A DNA stretch of 34,745 nucleotides from Vicinamibacteria bacterium (GCA_016650245.1 JAENWD010000171.1:1-34745), one strand, 5' to 3'; counted from the first letter of the stretch, positions 25,387 to 34,426 are shown. The notes: generated by a model from the sequence alone, not told the origin. Program-made: numbers and translations.

Positions 25387-25446
25387 GGATTTGTAAAGGG
25401 AGACTCGATGACTTTACAAATCCTTAACGGGGCCTGGCCCCCGTAC
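25364..25446. repeat. Perfect 35-bp inverted repeat with 13-nt loop spanning the deacylase stop and GNAT start
   Basis: GTACGGGGGCCAGGCCCCGTTAAGGATTTGTAAAG (25364-25398) is the exact reverse complement of 25412-25446; loop ggagactcgatga holds the ATG at 25408. Confidence 0.97.
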
Positions 25447-26409
25447 AACCGACTCCTCGACCAGATCCTCGACGAGAGCTGGCCGCAGTGGGGCGATGGG
25501 CTCACGCGTGAGGCGTACGGGCAGTGGAACGCGGCGCAACTGCGTACCCCGTGGGGGCGATCACGCTTGGCACGCGTCGCGCTGGTCGATGACGGCCGCC
25601 TGCTGGCATCCGCCAAACGCTATCGCTTCACCGTCTTGCTGGATGGCCAGCAGGTGTCCGCCACAGGGATTGGCGCGGTGTTCACACCGCCGGCCGAACG
25701 GGGACGAGGGCATGCGTCCCGGCTGATCGAACAGCTCTGCGACGAGGGTCGCGCGGACGGATGCGCGCTGGCGATGCTGTTCTCGGAGATCGGATCGGCG
25801 TACTACGAGCGCCTCGGCTTTCGTGTCGTGCCGCACTCGACCAGCGACATCACGGTCAAGACCAAGGACGGCGCTCCTGCCGTGTTGGTGCGCGCCGGCG
25901 AGCAACGCGATGCCGCCAGCGTCGCCGAGACCCATGTGAGGCGCGTCGAGCACTATCGATTCGGCCTCGTGCCGGACGCGGATCAGGTCAACTACTCCGT
26001 CGCGAAGAAGCGCATGCTCGCGGGTCTGGACCCCACCGGCCGCCGCACGGTGGAGTACTTCGTCACCGAAGAAGGCTGCCAGGCCGTGGCTTTCGTGCTG
26101 CTGCAGGTCACGCGGCCCCAGCGGCCCGGCGATCCCGAAGGGTGGAGCCTCGCCGCGTGTGGTGACCGCGACCCCGAGGGCGCGCGCATCGGCGCGATGC
26201 TGCAGGTGCTGCTGGCCCGACATCCCGGCGAACGCCCGCCCGTCATCCGGGCCTGGTGGCCCGAGGGATTGCGCCCGCCGCAGCTCGAGATCACGCGACG
26301 CGGCCAGGCCGCCGAGATCATGATGATTCGACCCCTCCGCGAGGGCCTTCACGTCGAGCCCTGGCTCGACGAAGGCGACACCTTCTGGTGGCACGGGGAT
26401 GCCTTCTGA
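25408..26409 (+). CDS. GNAT family N-acetyltransferase
   Basis: ATGIGAVFTPPAERGRGHASRLIEQLCDEGRADGCALAMLFSEIGSAYYERLGFRVV: GNAT motif A and following strand. Confidence 0.87.
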   Translation: MTLQILNGAWPPYNRLLDQILDESWPQWGDGLTREAYGQWNAAQLRTPWGRSRLARVALVDDGRLLASAKRYRFTVLLDGQQVSATGIGAVFTPPAERGRGHASRLIEQLCDEGRADGCALAMLFSEIGSAYYERLGFRVVPHSTSDITVKTKDGAPAVLVRAGEQRDAASVAETHVRRVEHYRFGLVPDADQVNYSVAKKRMLAGLDPTGRRTVEYFVTEEGCQAVAFVLLQVTRPQRPGDPEGWSLAACGDRDPEGARIGAMLQVLLARHPGERPPVIRAWWPEGLRPPQLEITRRGQAAEIMMIRPLREGLHVEPWLDEGDTFWWHGDAF

Positions 26410-28070
26410 TGGCCTGGCGCGACATCGCGTCGCCTGTTCGTGACGGCGCGATCCTTCGCAGCGACCTGCACGCCGCGCCTGTCGCTGGCCGCCTCCCGGT
26501 CCTGCTGATTCGCACGCCCTACGGTCGTCACCAGTATCGCGACGGCTCATTGGTGGCGAAAGCCATCGAGCGTGGCTACGCCGTCGTCGTGCAGGACGTC
26601 CGCGGACGACACGAGTCCACCGGCGCATTCGATCCGTACAAGAACGAGGGCCGCGACGGCTACGACACGATCGAGTGGATCGCCGCCCAGCCGTGGTCCA
26701 ACGGTCGGGTGGCAACCGCGGGCCTGTCGTATCCGGGCGCCGTGCAGTGGCTGGCGGCCGTCGAGACGCCGCCACACCTGGTGTGTGCGTTCCCAGCCAT
26801 GTGCTTCTCGTCGGCCCGCCAGTTCTTCTACTTCGGCGGGGCATTCGACCTGTCGTGGCTGCCGTGGACGGCCAACAACATCGCTCCAGACGACAGGCGG
26901 CGCCGCAACGTCAGCGGGCCGCATACCACCCGCGAGGCGCGCGATTGGTGGCGCGACCACGGCGGCGAAGCCCTGCGGCGCGTTCCGCTGCGTGGCCACC
27001 CGCTGCTGGAGGGCGTCACGCCGTTCTACGACGAGTGGCTCGACCATCCAGACGATGGCCCGTACTGGGACTTCGCGGAGCTGGAACGACGCTACGCCAG
27101 CGTGAAGGTCCCCGTCTTCAACTTCAGCGGCTGGCACGACGAGGGTTACGGACCTGTCGGCGCAACGCGCAATTTCGCTGGCCTGTGTGCCAACGGCGGC
27201 ACGCCAGACGCGCGTCGGCCACGGTTGGTCATCGGGCCGTGGGTGCACGGCGAGCCGAAACCGGAAACGCGGAAGGTGGGCGATCGGGACTTCGGCGAGG
27301 GGGCGGGTCTCGACTACGACGCGCTGGTGCTTGATTGGTGCGACCTGCACGCTCGCGGCGTCGACCGCGGACTGCGGTCCGAACCCCCCGTGCGACTCTT
27401 CGTGATGGGCGCCAATCGCTGGCGCGCCGAGACGACGTGGCCCGTGCCGTCGACGCCGCGGACGCTGTATCTGCGCGCAGGGGGAGGGCTCACGTCCGAG
27501 CCTCCGGCAGCCGGAGAAACGCCCGCGCGCTTCGTGTTCGATCCGAACGACCCGGTCGAGGACCCGCACTTCGACGCCGGTCTCGGTGCGCACGACCAGC
27601 GCGCCATCGAAGCGCGGCAGGACGTGCTGGTGTTCTCGACGCCGCCGCTCGACCAGGACCTCGAAGTGGTCGGGTCCGTCGAGTTCCGCCTCTGGGTGGC
27701 CAGCTCGGCGCCTGACACGGACTTCTATTGCCGGCTGCTCGATCTGGATCGCGACGGCGCAGTGTGGAACCTGATGAGCCCGACCCTCGAGGTGGTGCGG
27801 GCGAAGTATCGCCACGGCGAGGAGGAGCCGGAGTATCTCGTGCCCGGCCAGCCGGTCGAGCTCGTGTTCCGGGCCGCGCTGACCGCCAACCGATTCCTCC
27901 GCGGGCACCGCATCCGCGTGCAGGTGACCAGCAGCTTCTTCCCGCACCTGGACCGCAACCCGAATACCGGGCGACCGTCAGCCATCGAGTCGACGCTCGT
28001 GCCGGCCCGGCAGGTGGTGTTTCATGACGCAGGGAGACCGTCCAGGGTCACCCTGCCAGTCGTGTCGTAA
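26409..28070 (+). CDS. CocE/NonD family hydrolase (S15-like)
   Basis: VVVQDVRGRHESTGAFDPYKNEGRDGYDTIEWIAAQPWSNGRVATAGLSYPGAVQWLAA; C-terminal jelly-roll SSAPDTDFYCRLLDLDRDG; TGATG overlap with the GNAT gene. Confidence 0.93.
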   Translation: MAWRDIASPVRDGAILRSDLHAAPVAGRLPVLLIRTPYGRHQYRDGSLVAKAIERGYAVVVQDVRGRHESTGAFDPYKNEGRDGYDTIEWIAAQPWSNGRVATAGLSYPGAVQWLAAVETPPHLVCAFPAMCFSSARQFFYFGGAFDLSWLPWTANNIAPDDRRRRNVSGPHTTREARDWWRDHGGEALRRVPLRGHPLLEGVTPFYDEWLDHPDDGPYWDFAELERRYASVKVPVFNFSGWHDEGYGPVGATRNFAGLCANGGTPDARRPRLVIGPWVHGEPKPETRKVGDRDFGEGAGLDYDALVLDWCDLHARGVDRGLRSEPPVRLFVMGANRWRAETTWPVPSTPRTLYLRAGGGLTSEPPAAGETPARFVFDPNDPVEDPHFDAGLGAHDQRAIEARQDVLVFSTPPLDQDLEVVGSVEFRLWVASSAPDTDFYCRLLDLDRDGAVWNLMSPTLEVVRAKYRHGEEEPEYLVPGQPVELVFRAALTANRFLRGHRIRVQVTSSFFPHLDRNPNTGRPSAIESTLVPARQVVFHDAGRPSRVTLPVVS

Positions 28071-28083
28071 GATCGCCCACGAC

Positions 28084-30468
28084 ATGGACTACGAAAAACT
28101 CGGCCTCTTCTACCTCGGACGCCCCTACGACCTCGACACCAAGTCGGCGCGCGACGGCCTGCTGCTCTACGACTCCAAGGATCTCGTGACGCACGCGGTG
28201 TGTGTCGGCATGACCGGCAGCGGCAAGACCGGCCTGTGTATCGACTTGCTCGAAGAGGCAGCCATCGATGGCATCCCCGCGCTTGCCATCGATCCCAAAG
28301 GCGACCTTGGCAACCTGCTGCTGACCTTCCCCGATTTGTCACCGGGCGAGTTCCGCCCGTGGATCGACGAGGACGAGGCGCGGCGCAACGGCAAGACTCC
28401 GGAGGAGTGGGCGGCGTCGGAGGCCGATACCTGGCGCAAGGGCCTTGAAAGCTGGGGCCAGAGCGGCGACCGCATCAAGCGGCTGCGCGCAGCCGTGGAC
28501 GTCGCGATCTACACGCCGGGTGCGCAGTCGGGGTTGCCCCTGTCGATCGTGAAGTCGTTCTCGGCGCCGGCGCCGGACTTCATCGAGGAATCCGATCTGA
28601 TGCGCGAGCGCGTCGCGACGACGGCGACGAGCCTGCTGGGCCTGCTCGGCATCGACGCGGATCCGATCAAGAGCCGCGAGCACATCCTGCTCTCCACCAT
28701 CATCGACTCCTGCTGGCGCCAGGGAGAGGATTTTGATCTCGCGCGGTTGATTCAGATGATCCAGACACCGCCCGTCCAGCGCATCGGCGTGCTCGAGCTC
28801 GAAGCGTTCTACCCGTCCGACAAGCGCTTCGAGCTGGCGATGGCGGTGAACAACCTGCTGGCCGCGCCGGGCTTCAGCGCCTGGATGGAGGGCGAAGCGC
28901 TGGACGTGCAGCGGCTGCTCTACACGCCCGAGGGCAAACCGCGCCTGACGATTCTGTCCATCGCGCACCTCAACGACGCCGAGCGGATGTTCTTCGTCTC
29001 GCTGCTGCTGAATCAAGTACTGGGCTGGATGCGACAGCAGCCAGGGACGACGAGCCTGCGGGCCATCGTCTACATGGACGAGATCGCCGGGTACCTGCCG
29101 CCGGTGGCCAACCCCGCGTCGAAGGCGCCGATGCTGACGCTGCTGAAGCAGGCGCGGGCATTTGGCGTCGGCATGGTGCTGGCGACGCAGAACCCGGTGG
29201 ATCTGGACTACAAGGCGCTGTCCAACGCGGGCACCTGGTTCATCGGGCGGCTGCAGACCGAGCGCGACCAGATGCGCGTTCTCGACGGGCTCGAAGGCGC
29301 GATGTCCAACGCCGGCGGCGCCTTCGACCGCGACAAGCTGCAGCGCCTGATCGGTGGTCTGGGCAAGCGCGTGTTCCTGCTCCACAACGTTCACGAAGAC
29401 GGCCCCGAGGTCTTCGAATCACGGTGGGCCATGTCGTACCTCCGCGGCCCGCTGACACGGACGCAGATCCGGACGCTAATGGCTGGGCGCAAGGCCACCG
29501 CCCCCGACAGCACCCCAGCACCCCCCAGCACCCGAGAGCACCAGAGGGCACCTGAGAGCACCCGTCCCGCCGTCTCCGCCCACTGGGTGCTGCCCCCGGG
29601 CATCCCGCAGTACTTCGCGCCGGCCAGGGCGGGGGCGCACTACGTGCCGATGATCGTCGGCGCGGCCAACGTGCGGTTCACCGACACGAAGGCGAAGATC
29701 GACAGCACCCGACCGCTCACCGTCGTCACGCCGCTCACCGCCGATCCGATCCCGGTGACCTGGGATCAGGCCCAGCCAGCGACGTTCGAGGTGGGGCAGC
29801 TGTCGACGGACCTGCCGTCGGGCGCAACCTTCGACGAGCTGCCGGGCCCGGCGAGCAAGGCCAGGAACTACGCCGACTGGACCAGGTCGTTTGTGACGTG
29901 GGTGTCGACCGCCGAGTCGCTCGACATCTACCGCAGCCCCTCGCTCGAGATCGTCTCGAACGCCGGCGAGTCCGAGGGCGACTTCCGCGCCCGCCTGCAG
30001 CAGGCGGCGCGCGAGCAGCGCGATGCCGAGGTCACGCGCCTGCGCCAGAAGTTCGCGCCCAGGGCCGCGGCGCTGCAGGAGCGGCTCCGCCGCGCGGAGC
30101 AGGCAGTGGAGAAAGAAGAGGAGCAGGCCTCCGCGCAGAAGACGCAGACGGCGATCTCGTTCGGGACGACCGTGCTGGGCGCGCTGTTTGGCCGCAAGTC
30201 GCTGAGCGCGTCGACGCTTGGCCGCGCCACCACCGCCGTGCGCGGCGTGGGGCGCGCGTCAAAGGAAGCGCAGGACGTCACGCGCGCGAAGGAGAACGTC
30301 GGGTCGGTGCAGTCGCAGATGGAAGAACTCGACGCGGCCTTGCAGGCCGCAATCGCCTCGCTCGACGCGACCTACCATCCCGCCACCGAACCGCTCGAGA
30401 CCATCAGCCTCAAGCCGATGCGGACGGGAATCCAGGTGAAACTCGTCGCGCTGGTCTGGGTTGGGTGA
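28084..30468 (+). CDS. HerA/FtsK-like ATPase (DUF853/DUF87 type) with long C-terminal extension
   Basis: VCVGMTGSGKTGLCIDLLEEAAIDGIPALAIDPKGDLGNLL (Walker A), RAIVYMDEIAGYLP (Walker B), LLKQARAFGVGMVLATQNPVDLDYKALSNAGTWFIGRLQTERD. Upstream ATG at 28024 overlaps the hydrolase. Confidence 0.85.
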   Translation: MDYEKLGLFYLGRPYDLDTKSARDGLLLYDSKDLVTHAVCVGMTGSGKTGLCIDLLEEAAIDGIPALAIDPKGDLGNLLLTFPDLSPGEFRPWIDEDEARRNGKTPEEWAASEADTWRKGLESWGQSGDRIKRLRAAVDVAIYTPGAQSGLPLSIVKSFSAPAPDFIEESDLMRERVATTATSLLGLLGIDADPIKSREHILLSTIIDSCWRQGEDFDLARLIQMIQTPPVQRIGVLELEAFYPSDKRFELAMAVNNLLAAPGFSAWMEGEALDVQRLLYTPEGKPRLTILSIAHLNDAERMFFVSLLLNQVLGWMRQQPGTTSLRAIVYMDEIAGYLPPVANPASKAPMLTLLKQARAFGVGMVLATQNPVDLDYKALSNAGTWFIGRLQTERDQMRVLDGLEGAMSNAGGAFDRDKLQRLIGGLGKRVFLLHNVHEDGPEVFESRWAMSYLRGPLTRTQIRTLMAGRKATAPDSTPAPPSTREHQRAPESTRPAVSAHWVLPPGIPQYFAPARAGAHYVPMIVGAANVRFTDTKAKIDSTRPLTVVTPLTADPIPVTWDQAQPATFEVGQLSTDLPSGATFDELPGPASKARNYADWTRSFVTWVSTAESLDIYRSPSLEIVSNAGESEGDFRARLQQAAREQRDAEVTRLRQKFAPRAAALQERLRRAEQAVEKEEEQASAQKTQTAISFGTTVLGALFGRKSLSASTLGRATTAVRGVGRASKEAQDVTRAKENVGSVQSQMEELDAALQAAIASLDATYHPATEPLETISLKPMRTGIQVKLVALVWVG
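29508..29563. repeat. GAGCACC/CAGCACC simple repeat inside the ATPase CDS
   Basis: cagcacc-ccagcacc-ccccagcacc-cgagagcacc-agagggcacc-tgagagcacc; encodes the linker DSTPAPPSTREHQRAPESTR. Confidence 0.8.
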
Positions 30469-30470
30469 TC

Positions 30471-30593
30471 ACGTACGCCAACCACAGAGACACGGAGACC
30501 ACGGAGGCCACACTGAGATCTTTCTTCTTGGCTTCCCAAGAAGAAACTCTGTGCGTCCTTTGTGGTCTCGGTGTCTCTGTGGTTGGCGTACGT
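30471..30593. repeat. Long intergenic hairpin, family copy B
   Basis: Perfect 23-bp ends ACGTACGCCAACCACAGAGACAC/GTGTCTCTGTGGTTGGCGTACGT; fills the convergent gap to within 2 nt of each stop codon. Confidence 0.95.
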
Positions 30594-30595
30594 CA

Positions 30596-32365
30596 TCAAT
30601 AAGCTTGAACGATTTTCAACGACACCGATCGCTGTTCGCCTTCACCGAGACTGAAGGCCGTTGCCAGCGAGCGCAGGCGTTCGAGGAACTCGGGATCGGT
30701 TTCCTGCCCCTCTTCGAGCGCCTCGACGGCGACCGCGAGGTAGCGTCCAGCCGGCAGGTTCTTCGCCTGGAAGCCGCCCTGCTGATCGGGCCTGGCCATG
30801 GTCACGTGGCGCGACATGTAGCCCCACTTCGCCGGGTCTTCCGAAAACACGATCGTCGCGTAGTCCACCACCGGCTTGCCGTGGTCGTCGGTGACCCCGC
30901 CCGTTACGCCGCTGCTGGTGGTGCTGAGCACGACTTGCAGTCCGGTCACCGGCTCGCCCTGTTTGAAGGCGACGCCGGTGTCGGTGACATCGGTGCCGTT
31001 GAGCAACACCGCCTTCAACGAGTAGCCGGCGGGCACGCGGAACGTGCGGATCAACACCGGGCTGAGCACTGCCTTCAGCTCGAACGTCCAGTCGTCGTCC
31101 AGCCGGTCGCGCATCTCGCCGCCCATGAAGATCATCGGCGCGTCCGGGTTCTTCGCCATCGCATTCACGGAGACGTCCGTCGGCTTGATGCCGGTCGCGG
31201 CCGAGGCGGGCTGCACGACGACCTGGCCGCGCAAGCTGGTGCCCTTGGTGCCCATCAACGTCACGCCGGTGACGTCCTCGCCGCCCACCGAGAGCGACGT
31301 GAACGCCGCTTCCGGGTCGTCGTCGCCGCCACCACGACGCGGGCCCATGCCCATCGTGCGCGCCTCGAGCACGTAGTCGCCCGGCGCGATATTGGACAGC
31401 ACGAACGTCCCGTCGTCGCGCACGCGGTTGCCCGCGCCGAAGGACATCATCATCATGCCGCCGTCGCCGGAACGGATGTCCTCGCGCAGCATCACGAACG
31501 CGCCCGCCATCGGTTTGCCCGACGAATCCACCGCCGTGCCGCTGACCTTCACGGTGCGGACTGGCAGCAGCGAGAAGGTGACCCCCGCCATCTCGGCCCC
31601 AAGCCCGACGTTGATGCGGTCGGCCTGCTGCGAGCTGGCCGTGCCCGGATAGTAGGTCGGGGCGTAGCCGGTGGTGCTGTCGCTCGACTCGGCGCCCATC
31701 ATGCCCATCGGGCGCAGCGTCGCGCTGATGTAGTAGTCGCCCGGCGCAAGGCCATAGAGCCGGAAGTGGCCCATGTCGTCGGTGGAGCCGAACCGCCCGA
31801 CCGGCACCAGCCGGCGGCGCCCGCTGAAGGTGCGGTAGTGCAGGGCCGAGACCATCGCGTCGGCGATCGGCTCGCCGAACTCGTCGACGATGCGCCCGGC
31901 GATCACCGATCCGCGTGGCAGGTTGAAGTTGACGTTCTCCAGCGTCTGGCCGTCGGCCAGTTCAATCGGCCGTCCGCGTTCGAAGGGCCGGCGCTGCCCG
32001 TAGTTCAGCTGCACGTAGCCGCCCTTGGACGCCGTGAGGTTGTAGCGGCCGGCCGGCAGATCCTTGATCTCCCAGCGGCCCTCTTCGTCGGTCGAGGCGA
32101 CGCGGCCCTCGCGGAACTCCTGGCCCTGCAACCGCACGACCGCGCGTCGGGACGCCTGACCGGCCTCGCCGCCGACGACACGGCCGCGCAGACGCGCGGT
32201 GCCCGTCTGCGGCGCCTGGTTGTCGCGCGGGCCCGTGCGGGGCCCCATGGGGCGCTGGCCCTCGATCCTGATTTGCTGGGCGCTGACCTCGATCCGCGAC
32301 GCTGCCGTCGAGGCGATGACGACAAGTCCGACAAGACTGGCGAGTGCGTACGCGAGTCGATTCAT
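30596..32365 (-). CDS. Carboxypeptidase-regulatory-like (CarboxypepD_reg/Ig-like) exported protein
   Basis: Repeated modules such as RLRGRVVGGEAGQASRRAVVRLQGQ, GSVIAGRIVDEFGEPIADAMVSAL, VKVSGTAVDSSGKPMAGAFVML. Confidence 0.85.
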   Translation of the reverse strand: MNRLAYALASLVGLVVIASTAASRIEVSAQQIRIEGQRPMGPRTGPRDNQAPQTGTARLRGRVVGGEAGQASRRAVVRLQGQEFREGRVASTDEEGRWEIKDLPAGRYNLTASKGGYVQLNYGQRRPFERGRPIELADGQTLENVNFNLPRGSVIAGRIVDEFGEPIADAMVSALHYRTFSGRRRLVPVGRFGSTDDMGHFRLYGLAPGDYYISATLRPMGMMGAESSDSTTGYAPTYYPGTASSQQADRINVGLGAEMAGVTFSLLPVRTVKVSGTAVDSSGKPMAGAFVMLREDIRSGDGGMMMMSFGAGNRVRDDGTFVLSNIAPGDYVLEARTMGMGPRRGGGDDDPEAAFTSLSVGGEDVTGVTLMGTKGTSLRGQVVVQPASAATGIKPTDVSVNAMAKNPDAPMIFMGGEMRDRLDDDWTFELKAVLSPVLIRTFRVPAGYSLKAVLLNGTDVTDTGVAFKQGEPVTGLQVVLSTTSSGVTGGVTDDHGKPVVDYATIVFSEDPAKWGYMSRHVTMARPDQQGGFQAKNLPAGRYLAVAVEALEEGQETDPEFLERLRSLATAFSLGEGEQRSVSLKIVQAY

Positions 32366-32530
32366 CCGGTTGGCTCCTGGGACCCCAAACCGTCAGGGCG
32401 CCCTCAGCATAGACGACCAGGGTGGTGTCTCGGACTGCCTCAGTCGTCCGTGAGACGCACGTTGGCTACGAGGGCAGCGCCGGATAAGATCCGCTAGGTT
32501 CATCCAACTGCCAATCACGGAGATCCAGCC

Positions 32531-33475
32531 ATGTTCACACGGGCACAGCTCGGACCACTTGCGCTCCTGACTCTGTTGACCACCGGCGCCGGCGCCGGCG
32601 TCGCGGCACAGGGACCCACGCTGTCGGCTCCGCCGATCGTCGGCCGGTGGGATCTCACCGTGCACGGCGCGCGCGGCGACTACCCGTCCTGGCTCGAGGT
32701 GTGGACCTCGGGCAACGTTCACCTGGTCGGCCAGTTCGTCGGCAGCGGCGGCAGCGCCCGGCCGGTTTCGCTGGTCGAGTTCGCCGACGGCAAGGTGCGG
32801 TTCTCGATTCCCCCGCAGTGGGACAAGCGGCCCGACAACGAAACCTACGAGGCCACGTTGAGCGGCGACACTCTCGAAGGCTGGACGACGGACCGTACTG
32901 GCAAGCGCCTGACGTTCAGCGGCAAGCGCGCGCCATCACTTGCGCGCACCGGCACGCCGACCTGGGGCGATCCGGTGAAGCTCACGATCCGTTCGAGCTG
33001 GCGTGAGCCCGCCAAGGGGTGGACGATCTCGGACGACGGCGTGCTCGCCAGCCTGGGGAAGGCCGACAATCTCGTCTCCACGCAGAGCTTCAACGACTTC
33101 ACGCTCCACGTCGAGTTCCGCCTGCCGAAAGGCAGCAACAGCGGCATCTACCTCCGTGGCCGCTACGAGGCGCAGATAGAGGACAGCGATGCCGCCGAGC
33201 CGCCGCTCAATCACATCGGCGGGATATACGGGTTCCTGGCGCCCACGTGGGACGCGCGGCGTCAGCCGGGCGAGTGGCAGACATTCGATATCACGCTGGT
33301 CGGCCGCGTCGTCACGATCGAGTTCAACGGCAAGCGCGTCATCTGCGACCGCGAGATTCCCGGCATCACGGGCGGGGCGATCGACAGCGACGAGGGATCG
33401 CCGGGGCCCATCATGCTGCAAGGGGACCACGGCGCCATCGAGTACCGAAACATCACGATTCGCCCGGCGCGGTAG
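32531..33475 (+). CDS. DUF1080 (3-keto-disaccharide hydrolase-like) exported protein
   Basis: DFTLHVEFRLPKGSNSGIYLRGRYEAQIEDS...GEWQTFDITLVGRVVTIEFNGKRVI...GPIMLQGDHGAIEYRNITIRP. Confidence 0.92.
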   Translation: MFTRAQLGPLALLTLLTTGAGAGVAAQGPTLSAPPIVGRWDLTVHGARGDYPSWLEVWTSGNVHLVGQFVGSGGSARPVSLVEFADGKVRFSIPPQWDKRPDNETYEATLSGDTLEGWTTDRTGKRLTFSGKRAPSLARTGTPTWGDPVKLTIRSSWREPAKGWTISDDGVLASLGKADNLVSTQSFNDFTLHVEFRLPKGSNSGIYLRGRYEAQIEDSDAAEPPLNHIGGIYGFLAPTWDARRQPGEWQTFDITLVGRVVTIEFNGKRVICDREIPGITGGAIDSDEGSPGPIMLQGDHGAIEYRNITIRPAR

Positions 33476-33527
33476 GCGCACTGGCGACGCGACGAAATGC
33501 TGGAATCCGCGCGGAAGCGACTCTGTC

Positions 33528-34397
33528 ATGGCGATGACCATTTCGGCGCGGCTGACGACGGCATGCTCGAAGACCCCCGATCGCGCGGCCTGGCTGGCTC
33601 GGCTGCCCGGCGTCGTCGCGGACCTGACCCGGCGATGGTCGCTGGCCCTGTCGGATCCCTTTGACACCGCCGGGGCGAGTTGCGCCTGGGTGGCGCCGGT
33701 CATGCGGTCCGATGGCACCCACGCCGTGTTGAAGCTCGGGATGCCGCACTTCGAAGGCGAGCACGAGACTCAGGGCCTGCGTTTCTGGAACGGCGACCCG
33801 ATGGCACGGTTGCTCGAGGCTGACGAAGAGCTCGGCGCGATGCTGCTCGAGCGATGCGAGCCTGGACCTTCGCTGCGCGGCGAACTCGAGTCCGAGCAGG
33901 ACGTCGTGGTCGCGCGGCTGCTCACACGTCTGTGGCGGGCGCCTGCGGCTCCACACGCCTTCCGGCCGTTGTCGACGATGCTGCAGTACTGGAGCGAGGA
34001 GACTGAGGCCGCGTCCGCGCGGTGGCGGGACCCGGGTCTAGTGCAAGAGGGCCTGCGCTTATTCCGCGATCTACCGCTGAGCCCGCCGCGGAACGTGCTG
34101 CTCGCCACCGACCTGCACGCGGGCAACGTCCTTCGCGCCCGGCGCGAGCCGTGGCTCGCTATCGACCCCAAGCCGTTTGTGGGCGACCCGGCCTACGACG
34201 CGACGCAGCACCTGTTGAACTGCGAGGCGCGCTTGCGTGCCGACCCTGGCGGGACGATCCGACGTTTCGCCGATCTGACCGAAGTCGCCGCCGACCGCCT
34301 TCGCCAGTGGACCTTTGCCCGCGCGGCCGCAGAGCCCCGCGACGACTGGACGTATGACCCGCTGACCGACCTCGCGCGTGTTTTAGCCAGAGCCTAA
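33528..34397 (+). CDS. APH(6)/hydroxyurea-type aminoglycoside phosphotransferase family kinase
   Basis: AVLKLGMPHFEGEHETQGLRFWNGDPMARLLEAD, GAMLLERCEPGPSL, LLATDLHAGNVLRARREPWLAIDPKPFVGDPAYDATQHLLN. Confidence 0.85.
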   Translation: MAMTISARLTTACSKTPDRAAWLARLPGVVADLTRRWSLALSDPFDTAGASCAWVAPVMRSDGTHAVLKLGMPHFEGEHETQGLRFWNGDPMARLLEADEELGAMLLERCEPGPSLRGELESEQDVVVARLLTRLWRAPAAPHAFRPLSTMLQYWSEETEAASARWRDPGLVQEGLRLFRDLPLSPPRNVLLATDLHAGNVLRARREPWLAIDPKPFVGDPAYDATQHLLNCEARLRADPGGTIRRFADLTEVAADRLRQWTFARAAAEPRDDWTYDPLTDLARVLARA

Positions 34398-34426
34398 AGC
34401 CCAGAGCCCAAAGCCCGAGGCTATCT
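34385..34426. repeat. Period-7 array (agccaga gcctaaa gcccaga gcccaaa gcccgag gctatct)
   Basis: Six degenerate heptamers overlapping the last codons (LARA*) of the kinase gene. Confidence 0.82.

Noticed and set aside
29898-30602. ORFs containing NHRDTETTE / TETRRTRR (29898-30602, 30372-30599, 21927-22199)
   Set aside because: They are read-throughs of the intergenic hairpin family, not proteins.
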